Below are positions 53,707-63,345 of a DNA stretch of 64,000 nt, in pieces. Under the pieces are notes generated by a model, which saw only the letters and a list, made by a program, of their open reading frames with translations, had not been told where the DNA came from and made no database searches. The position numbers and the translations under genes are program-made. The stretch's first letter is position 1; each line of letters opens with the position of its first letter. Source of the stretch: Pseudomonas nicosulfuronedens. GTDB taxonomy: Bacteria > Pseudomonadota > Gammaproteobacteria > Pseudomonadales > Pseudomonadaceae. The stretch lies in the NCBI RefSeq assembly GCF_005877905.1, contig NZ_SWDV01000002.1, positions 124,001 to 188,000 of the forward strand, given 5' to 3'.

Positions 53707-54549
53707 ATGCAACGCGATCTGCAGCACTGGCTGTCACCCCGCTTGCGGCGCGCCGCCGCTTGCCAGGCTGAACCCGCCGTGACGGACATCGTCGCGGGGC
53801 CGCTGAGCCTGGGCATCGACCTGGGGACTTGCGACGTGGTGTCGATGGTACTCGACACCCAGGGCATACCGGTTGCTGTGCGCCTGGACTGGGCGGATGT
53901 GGTGCGTGATGGCGTGGTCTGGGATTTCTACGGTGCGGTGACGCTCGTCCGCCGGCAACTCGACAGCCTGCAGGAGCAGTTGGGCGTGCGCTTCACCCAG
54001 GCGGCGACCTCCTTCCCTCCGGGCACCGAGCCACGCATCTCGATCAACGTGCTGGAAGCGGCCGGGCTGGATGTCACCTGCGTGATCGACGAGCCCTCAG
54101 CCGTGGCACGGATGCTCCGGCTGAAGAGTGCCGCGGTGGTCGACATCGGTGGTGGCACCACTGGCGTAGCGGTGGTGCGTGACGGCCAGGTCATTCATTC
54201 CGCCGACGAGCCCACTGGTGGTCACCACGTCAGCCTGGTGCTGGCCGGCCACCTGGGCATTGCCCTGGAAGAGGCCGAGCAGCGTAAACGCCGTGAAGGC
54301 GAAGCGCTCTGGCCGCTGGTGCGCCCGGTGTTCGAGAAGATGACCGACATCGTCCGCCAACACTTGCGCGGCTTCGACGTCGACGAAATCTACCTGTCCG
54401 GCGGCTCCTGCACCCTGCCCGGCGTGCAGGCGTTGTTCGCCCAGGCGTTTCCACAGCAGCGGGTGCTGCTGCCGGCGCCCCCTCTCTTCACGACCCCACT
54501 GGCCATTGCCAGTTGTGGCCTGCAAGCCGCGTCAGGAGTTTCACCATGA
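53707..54549 (+). CDS. eutJ: EutJ, Hsp70-like actin-fold protein
   Basis: 280 residues. ATPase phosphate loops: LGIDLGTCDVVSMVLD near residue 35 and VVDIGGGTTGVAVV near 145; adenosine motif LSGGSCTLPGVQALFA near 240. It lacks the substrate-binding domain of DnaK. Presumed chaperone for Eut enzymes. Follows GAGGCGG and overlaps eutG by four bases (ATGA). Confidence 0.93.
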   Translation: MQRDLQHWLSPRLRRAAACQAEPAVTDIVAGPLSLGIDLGTCDVVSMVLDTQGIPVAVRLDWADVVRDGVVWDFYGAVTLVRRQLDSLQEQLGVRFTQAATSFPPGTEPRISINVLEAAGLDVTCVIDEPSAVARMLRLKSAAVVDIGGGTTGVAVVRDGQVIHSADEPTGGHHVSLVLAGHLGIALEEAEQRKRREGEALWPLVRPVFEKMTDIVRQHLRGFDVDEIYLSGGSCTLPGVQALFAQAFPQQRVLLPAPPLFTTPLAIASCGLQAASGVSP

Positions 54550-55745
54550 AGCAGCAGGATGTCGGCCGGGTGATCTACCGTGCCCTGGACATGCTCAACG
54601 CCCGGGCCGTGCGTGAGTTCCGCGTGCCACCCAGCACCTACATCGGCGCCGGTGCCATCGCGCGCGCTGGAGAAGCGATCAGGGCCTGCGGCATCGGCCG
54701 GGTGTTCGTGATGGTCGATGGTCTGCTGCACCAGCAGGGACTCGACGAAGGGCTGTTCCGCTCGCTGGACGATGCCGGCGTGGCCTTCGAATGCCTGGTC
54801 TATCCCGGCGGTGAGCCACACAGCGAAACCGTGGAAGCGGCGGGCCGGCAATTGCTCGCCACCGCCTGTGACGGCGTGCTGGCCTTCGGTGGCGGCTCGG
54901 TGCTGGATGCCGCCAAGGTCACCGCGATGCTGGCAGCCAACCTGGGTTGTGCGCTGAATGGCCTGGGACAGGAAGGGCAGCCGTTGCGCCGCCGAGTGCC
55001 ACTGATCGCCGTACCGACCACCGCCGGCACCGGCTCCGAAGCCACCAATGTGGCGGTCATCACCGACAGCATTCGGCGGGTGAAGCAGGTGTTGGTGCAC
55101 ACCGACCTGATTCCTGACCTGGCGATCATCGATGCCTGTCTGACCGTTGGCGTGCCGCCGGCCGTGACCGCCACTACCGGTATCGATGCGCTGACCCATG
55201 CGGTGGAGGCCTATGTGTCGCCGACCGCCACGCCTCTGACCCAGGGCCTGGCCCTGCGCGCCGTGACGCTGATCGGCGAGGCGCTGCCGCTGGCAGTGGG
55301 GCAGGGCGGCAACGTCGCTGCGCGCGAGTCGATGATGCTCGCTTCCTACATGGCCGGAATGGCCTTCTCCAACTCCGGGCTGGGGCTCTGCCATGCCACT
55401 GCCCACCCGCTCGGCGCGCGCTACGGCATCCCTCACGGGCAGGCCAACGCGCTGATGCTGCCGGCCGTCATGCGTTTCAACCAACTGGTGTGCAAGCGCG
55501 CCTACGCCGAGATCGGTTGTGCGCTGACCCGCCGTGAGCTGGATGCCAGCGACAGCATTGGTGCCGTGCAGCAGCTGATCGACGAAGTCGGTGCGGGTCG
55601 CCCACTGGCGTCGTTCGGCGTGCTGCGCGAGGACTTCGCCGCCCTTGCCGAGGTTGCGCTGCAGGACAACTGCCTGGCCGGAAACCCGCGCACTGCCACG
55701 GCACAACAAATCATCGGCATCTACCAGGATGCCTGGCAGCGCTGA
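54546..55745 (+). CDS. eutG: Iron-dependent alcohol dehydrogenase EutG
   Basis: Reduces acetaldehyde to ethanol and regenerates NAD inside the shell. 399 residues. GGGSVLDAAK (NAD phosphate loop), PTTAGTGSEATNV, and metal ligands in GIDALTHAVEAY and HATAHPLGARYGIPHGQANA. Residues 3-20 (QQDVGRVIYRALDMLNAR) look like an N-terminal targeting helix. Overlaps eutJ by four bases and is 47 bases before eutH. Confidence 0.94.
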   Translation: MKQQDVGRVIYRALDMLNARAVREFRVPPSTYIGAGAIARAGEAIRACGIGRVFVMVDGLLHQQGLDEGLFRSLDDAGVAFECLVYPGGEPHSETVEAAGRQLLATACDGVLAFGGGSVLDAAKVTAMLAANLGCALNGLGQEGQPLRRRVPLIAVPTTAGTGSEATNVAVITDSIRRVKQVLVHTDLIPDLAIIDACLTVGVPPAVTATTGIDALTHAVEAYVSPTATPLTQGLALRAVTLIGEALPLAVGQGGNVAARESMMLASYMAGMAFSNSGLGLCHATAHPLGARYGIPHGQANALMLPAVMRFNQLVCKRAYAEIGCALTRRELDASDSIGAVQQLIDEVGAGRPLASFGVLREDFAALAEVALQDNCLAGNPRTATAQQIIGIYQDAWQR

Positions 55746-55792
55746 GGCGGCTGCCCAACGGAATCAAGAGACGTTCAGGAGCAGTAGCAGTC

Positions 55793-57043
55793 ATGAGCAT
55801 CAACGAAATCATCATGGTCATCATGATGGTCTTCCTGCTGATCGCAGCGGTGGACAGGGTATTCAGTCAGTTTGGTGGGTCGGAGCGTATTCTCGGCTTC
55901 ATCGGCCTGGGCAAGGTCGGACGGGGCATCGAGGGGGCCGGCTCGCAGTTCGAAGAAGGCTTCATGGCCATGGGCGCCCTGGGCCTGGCGATGGTCGGTA
56001 TCACCGCGCTGGCGCCGGTACTGGCGCACCTGCTCGGCCCGCTGGTGATCCCGCTGTATGAAAGTGTTGGGGCGAGCCCGGCCATGTTTGCCGGCACCCT
56101 GCTGGCCAACGACATGGGCGCGTTCTTCCTGGCCAAGGAACTGGCCGGTGGCGACACCGCCGCCTGGCTGTACTCCGGCCTGATCCTCGGCGCGATGATG
56201 GGCCCGACCCTGGTGTTCATCATTCCCGTGGCGCTGGGCATCATCGAGCCGGGCGACCGCCGCTACCTGGCCCTTGGCACGCTGGCTGGCATCGTCACCA
56301 TTCCGCTGGGCTGCATCGCCGGTGGGCTGGTGGCGATGGTCTCGAACATCGAGGTCAACGGCCTGCCGGTCGAGTTCACCCTGGCGATGATCCTGATCAA
56401 CATGATCCCGGTGCTGATCGTCGCCGGCCTGATCGCCCTGGGCCTGAAGTTCTGCCCGGAAAAGATCATTGCCGGCTTCGAAGTGTTCGCCAAGATCCTC
56501 GTCGGCGTGATCACCGTCGGCCTGGCTGCCGCCGTGGTGCAGTACACCGTTGGCTGGACGCTGATCCCCGGTATCGATCCGATCTTCATGAGCGCCGGTG
56601 ACAAGCCGGGCGAGGTGATGCGCGCCATCGAGGTGATCGGCTCGATCGCCTGCGTATTGCTGGGCGCCTATCCCATGGTGATGTTGCTGACCCGCTGGTT
56701 CGGCACACCGCTGATGAAGGTCGGCAGCCTGCTGGGGATGAACAAGGATGCCGCCGCCGGCATGGTCGCCAGCCTGGCCAACGTGATCCCGATGTTCGGC
56801 ATGTTCGGCAAGATGGATAACCGCGGCAAGGTCATCAATTGCGCCTTCGCCGTGTCCGCTGGCTTCGCCCTGGGCGACCACCTCGGTTTCACCGCCGCGA
56901 ACATGTCCGCGATGATCTTCCCGATGATCGTCGGCAAGCTGATCGGCGGCGTCACTGCGGTGATCGTGGCGATGATGATCGTGCCCAGGTCCGAGCCGCT
57001 CGCCATCGACGCCGATGCGCCCGCATCGCTGCCGGCCAAATAG
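55793..57043 (+). CDS. eutH: Ethanolamine permease EutH
   Basis: 416 residues, about eleven transmembrane helices, beginning MSINEIIMVIMMVFLLIAAVDRVFSQFGGSERILG. Conserved segments include GMAS-type FAGTLLANDMGAFFLAKEL and MVASLANVIPMFGMFGKMDNRGKVINCAFAVSAGFALGDHLGFTAA. The family carries ethanolamine across the inner membrane when it is scarce or protonated. Many pseudomonads use the unrelated Eat permease with eutBC; EutH is the enterobacterial type. Confidence 0.95.
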   Translation: MSINEIIMVIMMVFLLIAAVDRVFSQFGGSERILGFIGLGKVGRGIEGAGSQFEEGFMAMGALGLAMVGITALAPVLAHLLGPLVIPLYESVGASPAMFAGTLLANDMGAFFLAKELAGGDTAAWLYSGLILGAMMGPTLVFIIPVALGIIEPGDRRYLALGTLAGIVTIPLGCIAGGLVAMVSNIEVNGLPVEFTLAMILINMIPVLIVAGLIALGLKFCPEKIIAGFEVFAKILVGVITVGLAAAVVQYTVGWTLIPGIDPIFMSAGDKPGEVMRAIEVIGSIACVLLGAYPMVMLLTRWFGTPLMKVGSLLGMNKDAAAGMVASLANVIPMFGMFGKMDNRGKVINCAFAVSAGFALGDHLGFTAANMSAMIFPMIVGKLIGGVTAVIVAMMIVPRSEPLAIDADAPASLPAK

Positions 57044-57053
57044 GAGCGCGGCG

Positions 57054-58460
57054 ATGAGCAGGAAGGAGTTGCGCAGCGTCGGCATCGACATCGGCACCAC
57101 CACCACCCAGGTGATCTTCTCCCGGCTGGTGCTGGTCAACCGTGCCTCGCTTTCCCAGGTGCCGCACTACGAGTTCGCTTCGCGGGAGGTCACCTACGTC
57201 AGCCCGGTGACTTTCACGCCGATCGACTTCGAGGGGCATCTGCGCGAAGACGAGCTGCTCGACTTCATTCTTGCGCAATATCAAGCGGCAGGGCTGGTGC
57301 CGGAGGACATCGAATCCGGCGCGATCATCATCACCGGTGAAACCTCCAAGGCGCGCAATGCCCGTCCAGCCGTGCTGAAGCTGGCCGAGCGGCTCGGTGA
57401 CTTCGTGGTTGCCAGCGCCGGGCCGCACCTGGAGTCGGTGATCGCCGGGCGCGGCGCCGGTGCCGCCGAGCTGTCGGCGCAAAGCGCCAGCCGCGTTCTG
57501 AACATCGACATCGGTGGCGGCACCGCCAACTATGCGCTGTTCGAGGCCGGCCGGGTGGTCGCCTCGGCCTGCCTGAACGTCGGCGGGCACCTGGTGGAGC
57601 TCGATGGCCAGGGGCGGGTCAGGCACCTGCACGCCCCTGCACGCGCCATCTGCCGTGAGCTGTTTCCCGGCTTTGACGAGGCCCGTGGGTTGAGCGCCGA
57701 GCAGTTGCGCGCGCTGACCCGGCGCATGGCCCATTTGCTTCATGAGGTGATCAGCGGCGAGCTGTCACCGCTGGCGCACGAACTGCTGATGACCGCTCCG
57801 CTGCCGGCCACGGCGCCGCTGCACGCGGTGACCCTCTCCGGCGGCGTCGGGCAGTGTTACTACCATGATCGCGACGAGGCGCCGTTGCGCTACGGCGATA
57901 TCGGCCCTTTGCTGGCCAACGCGCTGCGCGAGGACGCGGGACTCGCCAGCCTGCCGGTCCGCGAGCCGAAACAGACCGTGCGCGCCACGGTGATCGGCGC
58001 CGGCGCTCACAGCCTGTCGCTGTCGGGTAGCACCATCTGGTTGCGCGACCTGCACCTGCCGTTGCGCAACATCCCGGTCATCCATGGTGTGCCCGGCCAG
58101 GCATCGGTCGAGGCCTGGAGCGCCCGCCTGGCGCAGATGGACCTGCGCGCCAGCGAGGACCTCTATGCCCTGGCCCTGGCCGACGACCTGCCCATCGCCT
58201 ACCAGGCGTTGCAACGCTGCGTGACGGAACTCAGCGAGTTCCAGCGCCGGCATCCCAATCCCCATCCATTGCTGGTTGTCGCCAGCCAGGACCTCGGCAA
58301 GGCGCTGGGCATGTTGCTCCAGCCGCACCTGGCCGGGCGGGCCCTGGCGGTGATCGACGAGGTCGCGACCGGCGATGGCGATTACATCGATATCGGCAGC
58401 CCGATCTTCGACGGCGAGATCCTCCCGGTCACCGTCAAGTCCCTGGCTTTTCCTTCCTGA
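57054..58460 (+). CDS. eutA: Ethanolamine ammonia-lyase reactivase EutA
   Basis: Removes damaged cobalamin from EutBC using ATP. 468 residues, as in Salmonella (467). Actin-like loops: VGIDIGTTTTQVIFSRL near residue 7 and LNIDIGGGTANYALFEAG near 150. Met at 57054 follows AGGAGCGCGGCG; upstream in-frame Met codons lie within the end of eutH. The gene is ten bases after eutH. Confidence 0.95.
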   Translation: MSRKELRSVGIDIGTTTTQVIFSRLVLVNRASLSQVPHYEFASREVTYVSPVTFTPIDFEGHLREDELLDFILAQYQAAGLVPEDIESGAIIITGETSKARNARPAVLKLAERLGDFVVASAGPHLESVIAGRGAGAAELSAQSASRVLNIDIGGGTANYALFEAGRVVASACLNVGGHLVELDGQGRVRHLHAPARAICRELFPGFDEARGLSAEQLRALTRRMAHLLHEVISGELSPLAHELLMTAPLPATAPLHAVTLSGGVGQCYYHDRDEAPLRYGDIGPLLANALREDAGLASLPVREPKQTVRATVIGAGAHSLSLSGSTIWLRDLHLPLRNIPVIHGVPGQASVEAWSARLAQMDLRASEDLYALALADDLPIAYQALQRCVTELSEFQRRHPNPHPLLVVASQDLGKALGMLLQPHLAGRALAVIDEVATGDGDYIDIGSPIFDGEILPVTVKSLAFPS

Positions 58461-58486
58461 GCTTTCTCTTTCCCAAGGCAGTGACG

Positions 58487-59848
58487 ATGAAACTCAAGAC
58501 TCAGTTGTTCGGCAAGATCTACCAGTTCGGTAGCGTCAAGGAAGTCCTGGCCAAGGCCAACGAGCCACGCTCAGGCGACATTCTCGCAGGAGTTGCCGCG
58601 AGCACTGCCCAGGAGCGTGTCGCGGCCAAGCAGGTGCTTTCGGAACTGACCGTCGCCGACATCCGCATGAACCCGGTCATCCCTTATGAGGAGGACTGCG
58701 TCACGCGGTTGATCCAGGACGGCATCAACGAGACGTCCTATGCCCGTGTGGCGAACTGGAGCATCGGCGAGCTGCGCGAGTACATCCTCGCCGACAGCAC
58801 CGACACCGATGCCATTGCCTTCCTCCGCAAGGGGTTGAGCTCCGAGGTGGTCGCGGCGGTGGCGAAGATCTGCTCCAACACCGACCTGATCTACGGCGCG
58901 AAGAAGATCCCGGTGGTCAAGCGCGCCAACAACACCATCGGCCTGCCCGGCCACTTCAGCGCCCGCCTGCAGCCCAACGACACCCGCGACGATGTGAAGA
59001 GCATCGCTGCGCAGCTGTACGAGGGGCTGTCCTACGGCATCGGCGACGCGGTGATCGGGGTCAACCCGGTGACCGACAACGTGGAGAACACCACCCGGGT
59101 ACTGGGCACCCTCTACGAGGCCATCGACAAGTTCGAGATTCCGACCCAGGGCTGCGTGCTGGCGCACGTCACCACCCAGGTCGAGGCCATTCGCCGGGGC
59201 GCACCGGGCGGGCTGATCTTCCAGAGCATCTGCGGCAGCGAGAAGGGGCTGCGCGAGTTCGGTGTGGAACTGGCCATGCTCGACGAAGCACGAGCCGTGG
59301 GCGCCGAGTACAACCGTATCGCCGGCAGCAACTGCCTGTACTTCGAAACCGGCCAGGGCTCGGCGCTGTCCGCTGGGGCGCACTTCGGCGCCGACCAGTT
59401 GACCATGGAAGCGCGCAACTACGGCCTGGCCCGCCACTACGACCCGTTCATGGTCAACACGGTGGTCGGCTTCATCGGCCCGGAGTACCTCTACAACGAC
59501 CGCCAGATTATCCGCGCCGGTCTCGAAGACCACTTCATGGGCAAGCTCAGTGGCCTCTCCATGGGCGTGGACTGCTGCTACACCAACCACGCCGACGCCG
59601 ACCAGAACTCCAACGAGAACCTGATGATCCTGCTGGCCGCCGCTGGCTGCAACTTCATCATCGGCATGCCGATGGGCGACGACATCATGCTCAATTACCA
59701 GACCAGCGCCTTCCACGACACCGCCACCATTCGCCAGTTGCTCGGCCTGCGTCCGGCACCGGAATTCGAGCAGTGGCTCGAGCGCATGGGGCTGATGCAC
59801 AACGGCCGGCTGACGGCGCGCGCCGGCGATCCCTCCATTTTCTTTTAA
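58487..59848 (+). CDS. eutB: Ethanolamine ammonia-lyase large subunit EutB
   Basis: Substrate-binding TIM-barrel subunit of the AdoCbl-dependent lyase that splits ethanolamine to acetaldehyde and ammonia. 453 residues, the exact length of the enterobacterial subunit. Hallmark stretches: LPGHFSARLQPNDTRDDVKSIAAQLYEGLSYGIGDAVIGVNPVTD, FETGQGSALSAGAHFGADQLTMEARNYGLARHY, MGVDCCYTNHADADQNSNENLM. ATG 58487 preferred to GTG 58481; AAGGCAG precedes. Complete and apparently intact. Confidence 0.97.
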   Translation: MKLKTQLFGKIYQFGSVKEVLAKANEPRSGDILAGVAASTAQERVAAKQVLSELTVADIRMNPVIPYEEDCVTRLIQDGINETSYARVANWSIGELREYILADSTDTDAIAFLRKGLSSEVVAAVAKICSNTDLIYGAKKIPVVKRANNTIGLPGHFSARLQPNDTRDDVKSIAAQLYEGLSYGIGDAVIGVNPVTDNVENTTRVLGTLYEAIDKFEIPTQGCVLAHVTTQVEAIRRGAPGGLIFQSICGSEKGLREFGVELAMLDEARAVGAEYNRIAGSNCLYFETGQGSALSAGAHFGADQLTMEARNYGLARHYDPFMVNTVVGFIGPEYLYNDRQIIRAGLEDHFMGKLSGLSMGVDCCYTNHADADQNSNENLMILLAAAGCNFIIGMPMGDDIMLNYQTSAFHDTATIRQLLGLRPAPEFEQWLERMGLMHNGRLTARAGDPSIFF

Positions 59849-59860
59849 AGGTGAACTGAC

Positions 59861-60742
59861 ATGCATCAGCAGCAGATCGAGGACATCGTTCGCTCCGTAT
59901 TGAACGAGCTCAAGGCAAGTCCGGCCGGTGCCCCGGGAATGGAGGCGGCCCCCGTTCAGGCTGGCGTCGAGGATGGCCTGTGCTCCTGGGACCTGGGCTC
60001 CGCCGAGGCCCGGCAATGGATCGGTATCGACAACGCGCAGCGCCCGGAGGTGCTCCAGGAATTCCGCAAATCCACCGCCGCGCGCGTCTGCCTCGGGCGT
60101 GCCGGCGTGCGTCCGCGCACCCAGGCACTGCTGCGTTTCCTGGCGGACCACTCGCGCTCCAAGGACACCGTACTCAAGGAGGTCTCTGCCGAGTGGGTGA
60201 AGCAGCAGGGCCTGCTCGAAGTGCAATCGGAAGTGGAAACCAAGGACCAGTACCTGACCCGTCCGGACATGGGCCGTCGCCTTGACGAAAAGGCCATCGC
60301 CACACTGTTGGCCGAGTGCAGGAAGAACCCGCAGGTGCAGGTGGTGATCTCCGATGGCTTGTCCACCGATGCGGTGACGGCGAACTTCGACGAGATTCTT
60401 CCGCCCTTGCTGCAGGGCCTGAAAAGCGCCGGGCTGGATGTCGGCACGCCGTTCTTCGTGCGCTACGGCCGGGTCAAGGTCGAAGACCAGATCGGCGAAC
60501 TGCTCGGCGCCCAGGTAGTGATCCTGCTGGTGGGTGAGCGTCCGGGCCTGGGCCAGTCGGAAAGCCTGTCCTGCTATGCGGTGTACAAGCCGACCCAGGC
60601 CGGCACCGTGGAAGCCGACCGTACCTGCATCTCCAACATCCACCGCGGCGGCACCCCGCCGGTGGAAGCGGCAGCGGTCATTGTCGATCTGGCCAAGCGG
60701 ATGCTGGAGAAGAAAGCCTCCGGTATCGCACTGAACCGTTAA
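59861..60742 (+). CDS. eutC: Ethanolamine ammonia-lyase small subunit EutC
   Basis: Cobalamin-contacting subunit, 293 residues (298 in Salmonella). Residues 1-20 ([20 protein letters not shown]) form an amphipathic targeting helix joined by a Gly/Ala/Pro linker to the catalytic part. Conserved: [67 protein letters not shown]. It lies 12 bases after eutB and is 14 bases before eutL. Confidence 0.96.
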   Translation: MHQQQIEDIVRSVLNELKASPAGAPGMEAAPVQAGVEDGLCSWDLGSAEARQWIGIDNAQRPEVLQEFRKSTAARVCLGRAGVRPRTQALLRFLADHSRSKDTVLKEVSAEWVKQQGLLEVQSEVETKDQYLTRPDMGRRLDEKAIATLLAECRKNPQVQVVISDGLSTDAVTANFDEILPPLLQGLKSAGLDVGTPFFVRYGRVKVEDQIGELLGAQVVILLVGERPGLGQSESLSCYAVYKPTQAGTVEADRTCISNIHRGGTPPVEAAAVIVDLAKRMLEKKASGIALNR

Positions 60743-60756
60743 GGGAGTGACATTCG

Positions 60757-61416
60757 ATGAGCATGCTCGATCCGATCAAACCCAGCGTCACGGCCATGCG
60801 CCTGATCGCTTCGCTGCAGGATGACTTCCGCCGCGAACTGAAACTCCCCGATGACATCCGCAGCCTCGGACTGATCAGCGTCGACTCCGACGATGTGGCC
60901 TACATCGCCGCCGACGAAGCCACCAAGCAGGCGCTGGTGCAGGTGGTCTATGGCCGCTCGCTCTACGCTGGCGCGGCCAACGGCCCGTCGTCCACCGCCG
61001 GCGAAGTACTGATCATGCTCGGCGGGCCGAACCCTGCCGAGGTGCGCGCCGGCCTCGATGCGATGGTCGCCACCATCGAGAACGGCCCGGCGTTCCGCTG
61101 GGCCAACGATGCCGAGAACATCGCCTTCCTCGCCCATGTGGTATCGCGCACCGGCAGCTACCTGGCGCAGACCGCGGGGATCACCGAGGGCGATCCCATC
61201 GCCTACCTGGTGGCGCCTCCGCTGGAAGCGACCTTTGGCATCGACGCGGCGCTCAAGGCTGCCGACGTGCAACTGGTGACCTACGTACCGCCGCCTTCGG
61301 AGACCAACTACTCGGCCGCGTTCCTCAGTGGCAGCCAGGCGGCCTGCCTGGCCGCTTGCAACGCCTTCCGCGAAGCCGTCCTGGACGTTGCGCGGCAGCC
61401 TGTCCAGTTGCGCTGA
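60757..61416 (+). CDS. eutL: Trimeric tandem-BMC shell protein EutL
   Basis: 219 residues, same length as the enterobacterial EutL, two permuted BMC domains in tandem (about 1-105 and 106-219). Conserved: [67 protein letters not shown] and [14 protein letters not shown]. EutL trimers have a gated large pore; the family also has a small-molecule site. Confidence 0.96.
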   Translation: MSMLDPIKPSVTAMRLIASLQDDFRRELKLPDDIRSLGLISVDSDDVAYIAADEATKQALVQVVYGRSLYAGAANGPSSTAGEVLIMLGGPNPAEVRAGLDAMVATIENGPAFRWANDAENIAFLAHVVSRTGSYLAQTAGITEGDPIAYLVAPPLEATFGIDAALKAADVQLVTYVPPPSETNYSAAFLSGSQAACLAACNAFREAVLDVARQPVQLR

Positions 61417-61429
61417 GGAGGAACGCGGA

Positions 61430-61957
61430 ATGCTCAACGCCATCGGTCTGCTGGAAGTTCGTGGCCTGGTCGTCGGGATCGAGGCCGCTGACGCCATGCT
61501 CAAGTCGGCCTCGGTTCGCCTGCTACGCCAGGCACTCACCAATCCTGCGCTGGTCAGCCTGGTGGTGGAGGGCGATCTCGCAGCCTGCCGCGCTGCACTG
61601 GATGCTGGCGCAGCTGTAGCCTTGCGCGCCAACGCGCTGGTCAGCCGCAAGGAAATCGGCCGGCCGGAGGACGACACGGCCTACCTGCTGGACACTCTGC
61701 TGGCGGAGCCATCTCCGCCTCCGCCAACCGCTTGCGCCAGCGCGCCGGCGGTCGTTGCCGAGGAACCGATCGAGGTGCCGGAAGGGCTTCTGCCGTTGTT
61801 GGCGCAGCACAAGCACGGCTGCAGTGCCAGTGAGGTGTCGGCGGCGTTCGAGGTGCCAGTGGAGGTGGCTCGCGATTGGCTGGAGCAACTCTGCGTCAGC
61901 GGCAAGTTGCGCAAGCGCGGCAGCCGCTACCGGCGTGCGGGAGGTAGTGCGACATGA
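61430..61957 (+). CDS. eutK: Shell protein EutK with C-terminal winged-helix domain
   Basis: 175 residues. N-terminal BMC domain (1-90): LGL-type LLEVRGLVVGIEAADAMLKSASVRLL and VVEGDLAACRAALDAGAA, ending SRKEIGRPEDDT. An Ala/Pro linker is followed by a helix-turn-helix (about 125-175: LLPLLAQHKHGCSASEVSAAFEVPVEVARDWLEQLCVSGKLRKRGSRY). This two-part layout is specific to EutK and suggests nucleic-acid binding in the lumen. GAGGAGGAAC ribosome-binding site. Overlaps the next gene by four bases. Confidence 0.95.
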   Translation: MLNAIGLLEVRGLVVGIEAADAMLKSASVRLLRQALTNPALVSLVVEGDLAACRAALDAGAAVALRANALVSRKEIGRPEDDTAYLLDTLLAEPSPPPPTACASAPAVVAEEPIEVPEGLLPLLAQHKHGCSASEVSAAFEVPVEVARDWLEQLCVSGKLRKRGSRYRRAGGSAT

Positions 61958-63345
61958 CCCGCATCCTCGACCTGGATGCCGGGCTGATCCGGCGCCGGGT
62001 AGCGGCGGCAGGTGTGGTCGGGGCCGGCGGCGCCGGCTTCCCGACTCACGTCAAGCTCAATGCCAGCGCCGAGATCTACCTGGTCAACGGCGCGGAGTGC
62101 GAGCCTTTGCTGAAGGTCGACCAGCAGATGGCCGATGAGCAGGCCGAGTGGTTGATCAAGGGGCTGCTGTACGGCATGGCTGCGACCGGCGCCGCTGAAG
62201 GCATCATTGCGCTCAAGGCCAAATACCAGGCCGCCATCGATCGCCTGACGCCGTTGCTCCCCGAGCGCGTGCGGTTGCACATCCTGCCGGACATCTATCC
62301 GGCCGGCGACGAGGTGATCACCATCTGGCTGGCCACTGGCCGGCGTGTACCGCCGGCGCAGCTTCCGCTGTCCATCGGCGTGGTGGTGAGCAACGTGCAG
62401 ACGCTGATCAACGTCGCCCGCGCGGTCGAGCTCGAGCAGCCGGTCACCCAGCGCACCCTGACGGTGAACGGCGCGGTGCGCCAGCCGCTGACGCTCAGCC
62501 TGCCGCTGGGTACGCCGCTGCGCGAGGCGCTGGCGTTGGCTGGCGGCTGCACGGTGAGCAATCCCGCCTTCATCAATGGCGGGCCGATGATGGGGCACCT
62601 GCTGGATGACCTCGACGAGCCGGTGACCAAGACCACCGGCGGCCTGCTGGTGCTGCCCGAGGATCACCTGCTGATCCGCCGTCGCCGGCAGAGCATGGAC
62701 ACGGTGCTGGCCATGGCACGTTCGGTGTGCGAGCAGTGCACGCTGTGCACCGAACTCTGCCCACGGCACATGATCGGTCACGAACTGCCGCCGCACCTGA
62801 TCGTGCGCGCCACCAATTACCAGCACATTGCCCAGCCCAGTGTATTGCTGTCGGCGCTGACCTGTTCCGAGTGCGGTATCTGCGAGGCCTATGCCTGCCC
62901 GGTGGAGATATCGCCGATGCGCTTGAATCAGGCGCTCAAGGGCCGTCTGCGCGCCGAGGGCGCCCGCTACGAAGGCGAGCTGCGCGCGGCCGACCCGATG
63001 GCCGAGTACCGCCTGCTGCCGGTCAGCCGGCTGATTTCCCGCCTGGAGCTGCAAGCCTTCAACCACAAGGCGCCGATGCAGGTCACGGACGACGCCCCGC
63101 GTGAGGTCAGCCTGCCGTTGCGCCAGCACATCGGCGTTGCAGCCGAGCCTTGCGTTGGCGTGGGCCAGACGGTGGTTGCCGGCCAATGCATCGCCAGCAT
63201 CCCTGAAGGGCAGCTGGGTGTTCCGCTGCACGCGAGTATCGATGGCCAGGTCATCGAGGTCGGTATCAGCCATATCCGCATTGCAGCCTCCACCGCGGAC
63301 ACACTTTCCCAAGGAGAATCTCCATGTATCACGCCATCGGCCTGA
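61954..63345 (+). CDS. pduS: PduS-like flavin/iron-sulfur cobalamin reductase
   Basis: 463 residues, RnfC/Nqo1-like. The N-terminal flavin- and NADH-binding fold has [16 protein letters not shown] near residue 20 and [19 protein letters not shown]. Two cysteine clusters: C259-x2-C-x2-C-x3-C ([11 protein letters not shown]) and C304-x2-C-x2-C-x4-C ([12 protein letters not shown]), for two [4Fe-4S] centres. In the Pdu system PduS reduces cob(III/II)alamin for adenosylation and binds PduT. Here it follows eutK, where Salmonella has eutR. Overlaps pduT by 22 bases. Confidence 0.92.
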   Translation: MTRILDLDAGLIRRRVAAAGVVGAGGAGFPTHVKLNASAEIYLVNGAECEPLLKVDQQMADEQAEWLIKGLLYGMAATGAAEGIIALKAKYQAAIDRLTPLLPERVRLHILPDIYPAGDEVITIWLATGRRVPPAQLPLSIGVVVSNVQTLINVARAVELEQPVTQRTLTVNGAVRQPLTLSLPLGTPLREALALAGGCTVSNPAFINGGPMMGHLLDDLDEPVTKTTGGLLVLPEDHLLIRRRRQSMDTVLAMARSVCEQCTLCTELCPRHMIGHELPPHLIVRATNYQHIAQPSVLLSALTCSECGICEAYACPVEISPMRLNQALKGRLRAEGARYEGELRAADPMAEYRLLPVSRLISRLELQAFNHKAPMQVTDDAPREVSLPLRQHIGVAAEPCVGVGQTVVAGQCIASIPEGQLGVPLHASIDGQVIEVGISHIRIAASTADTLSQGESPCITPSA

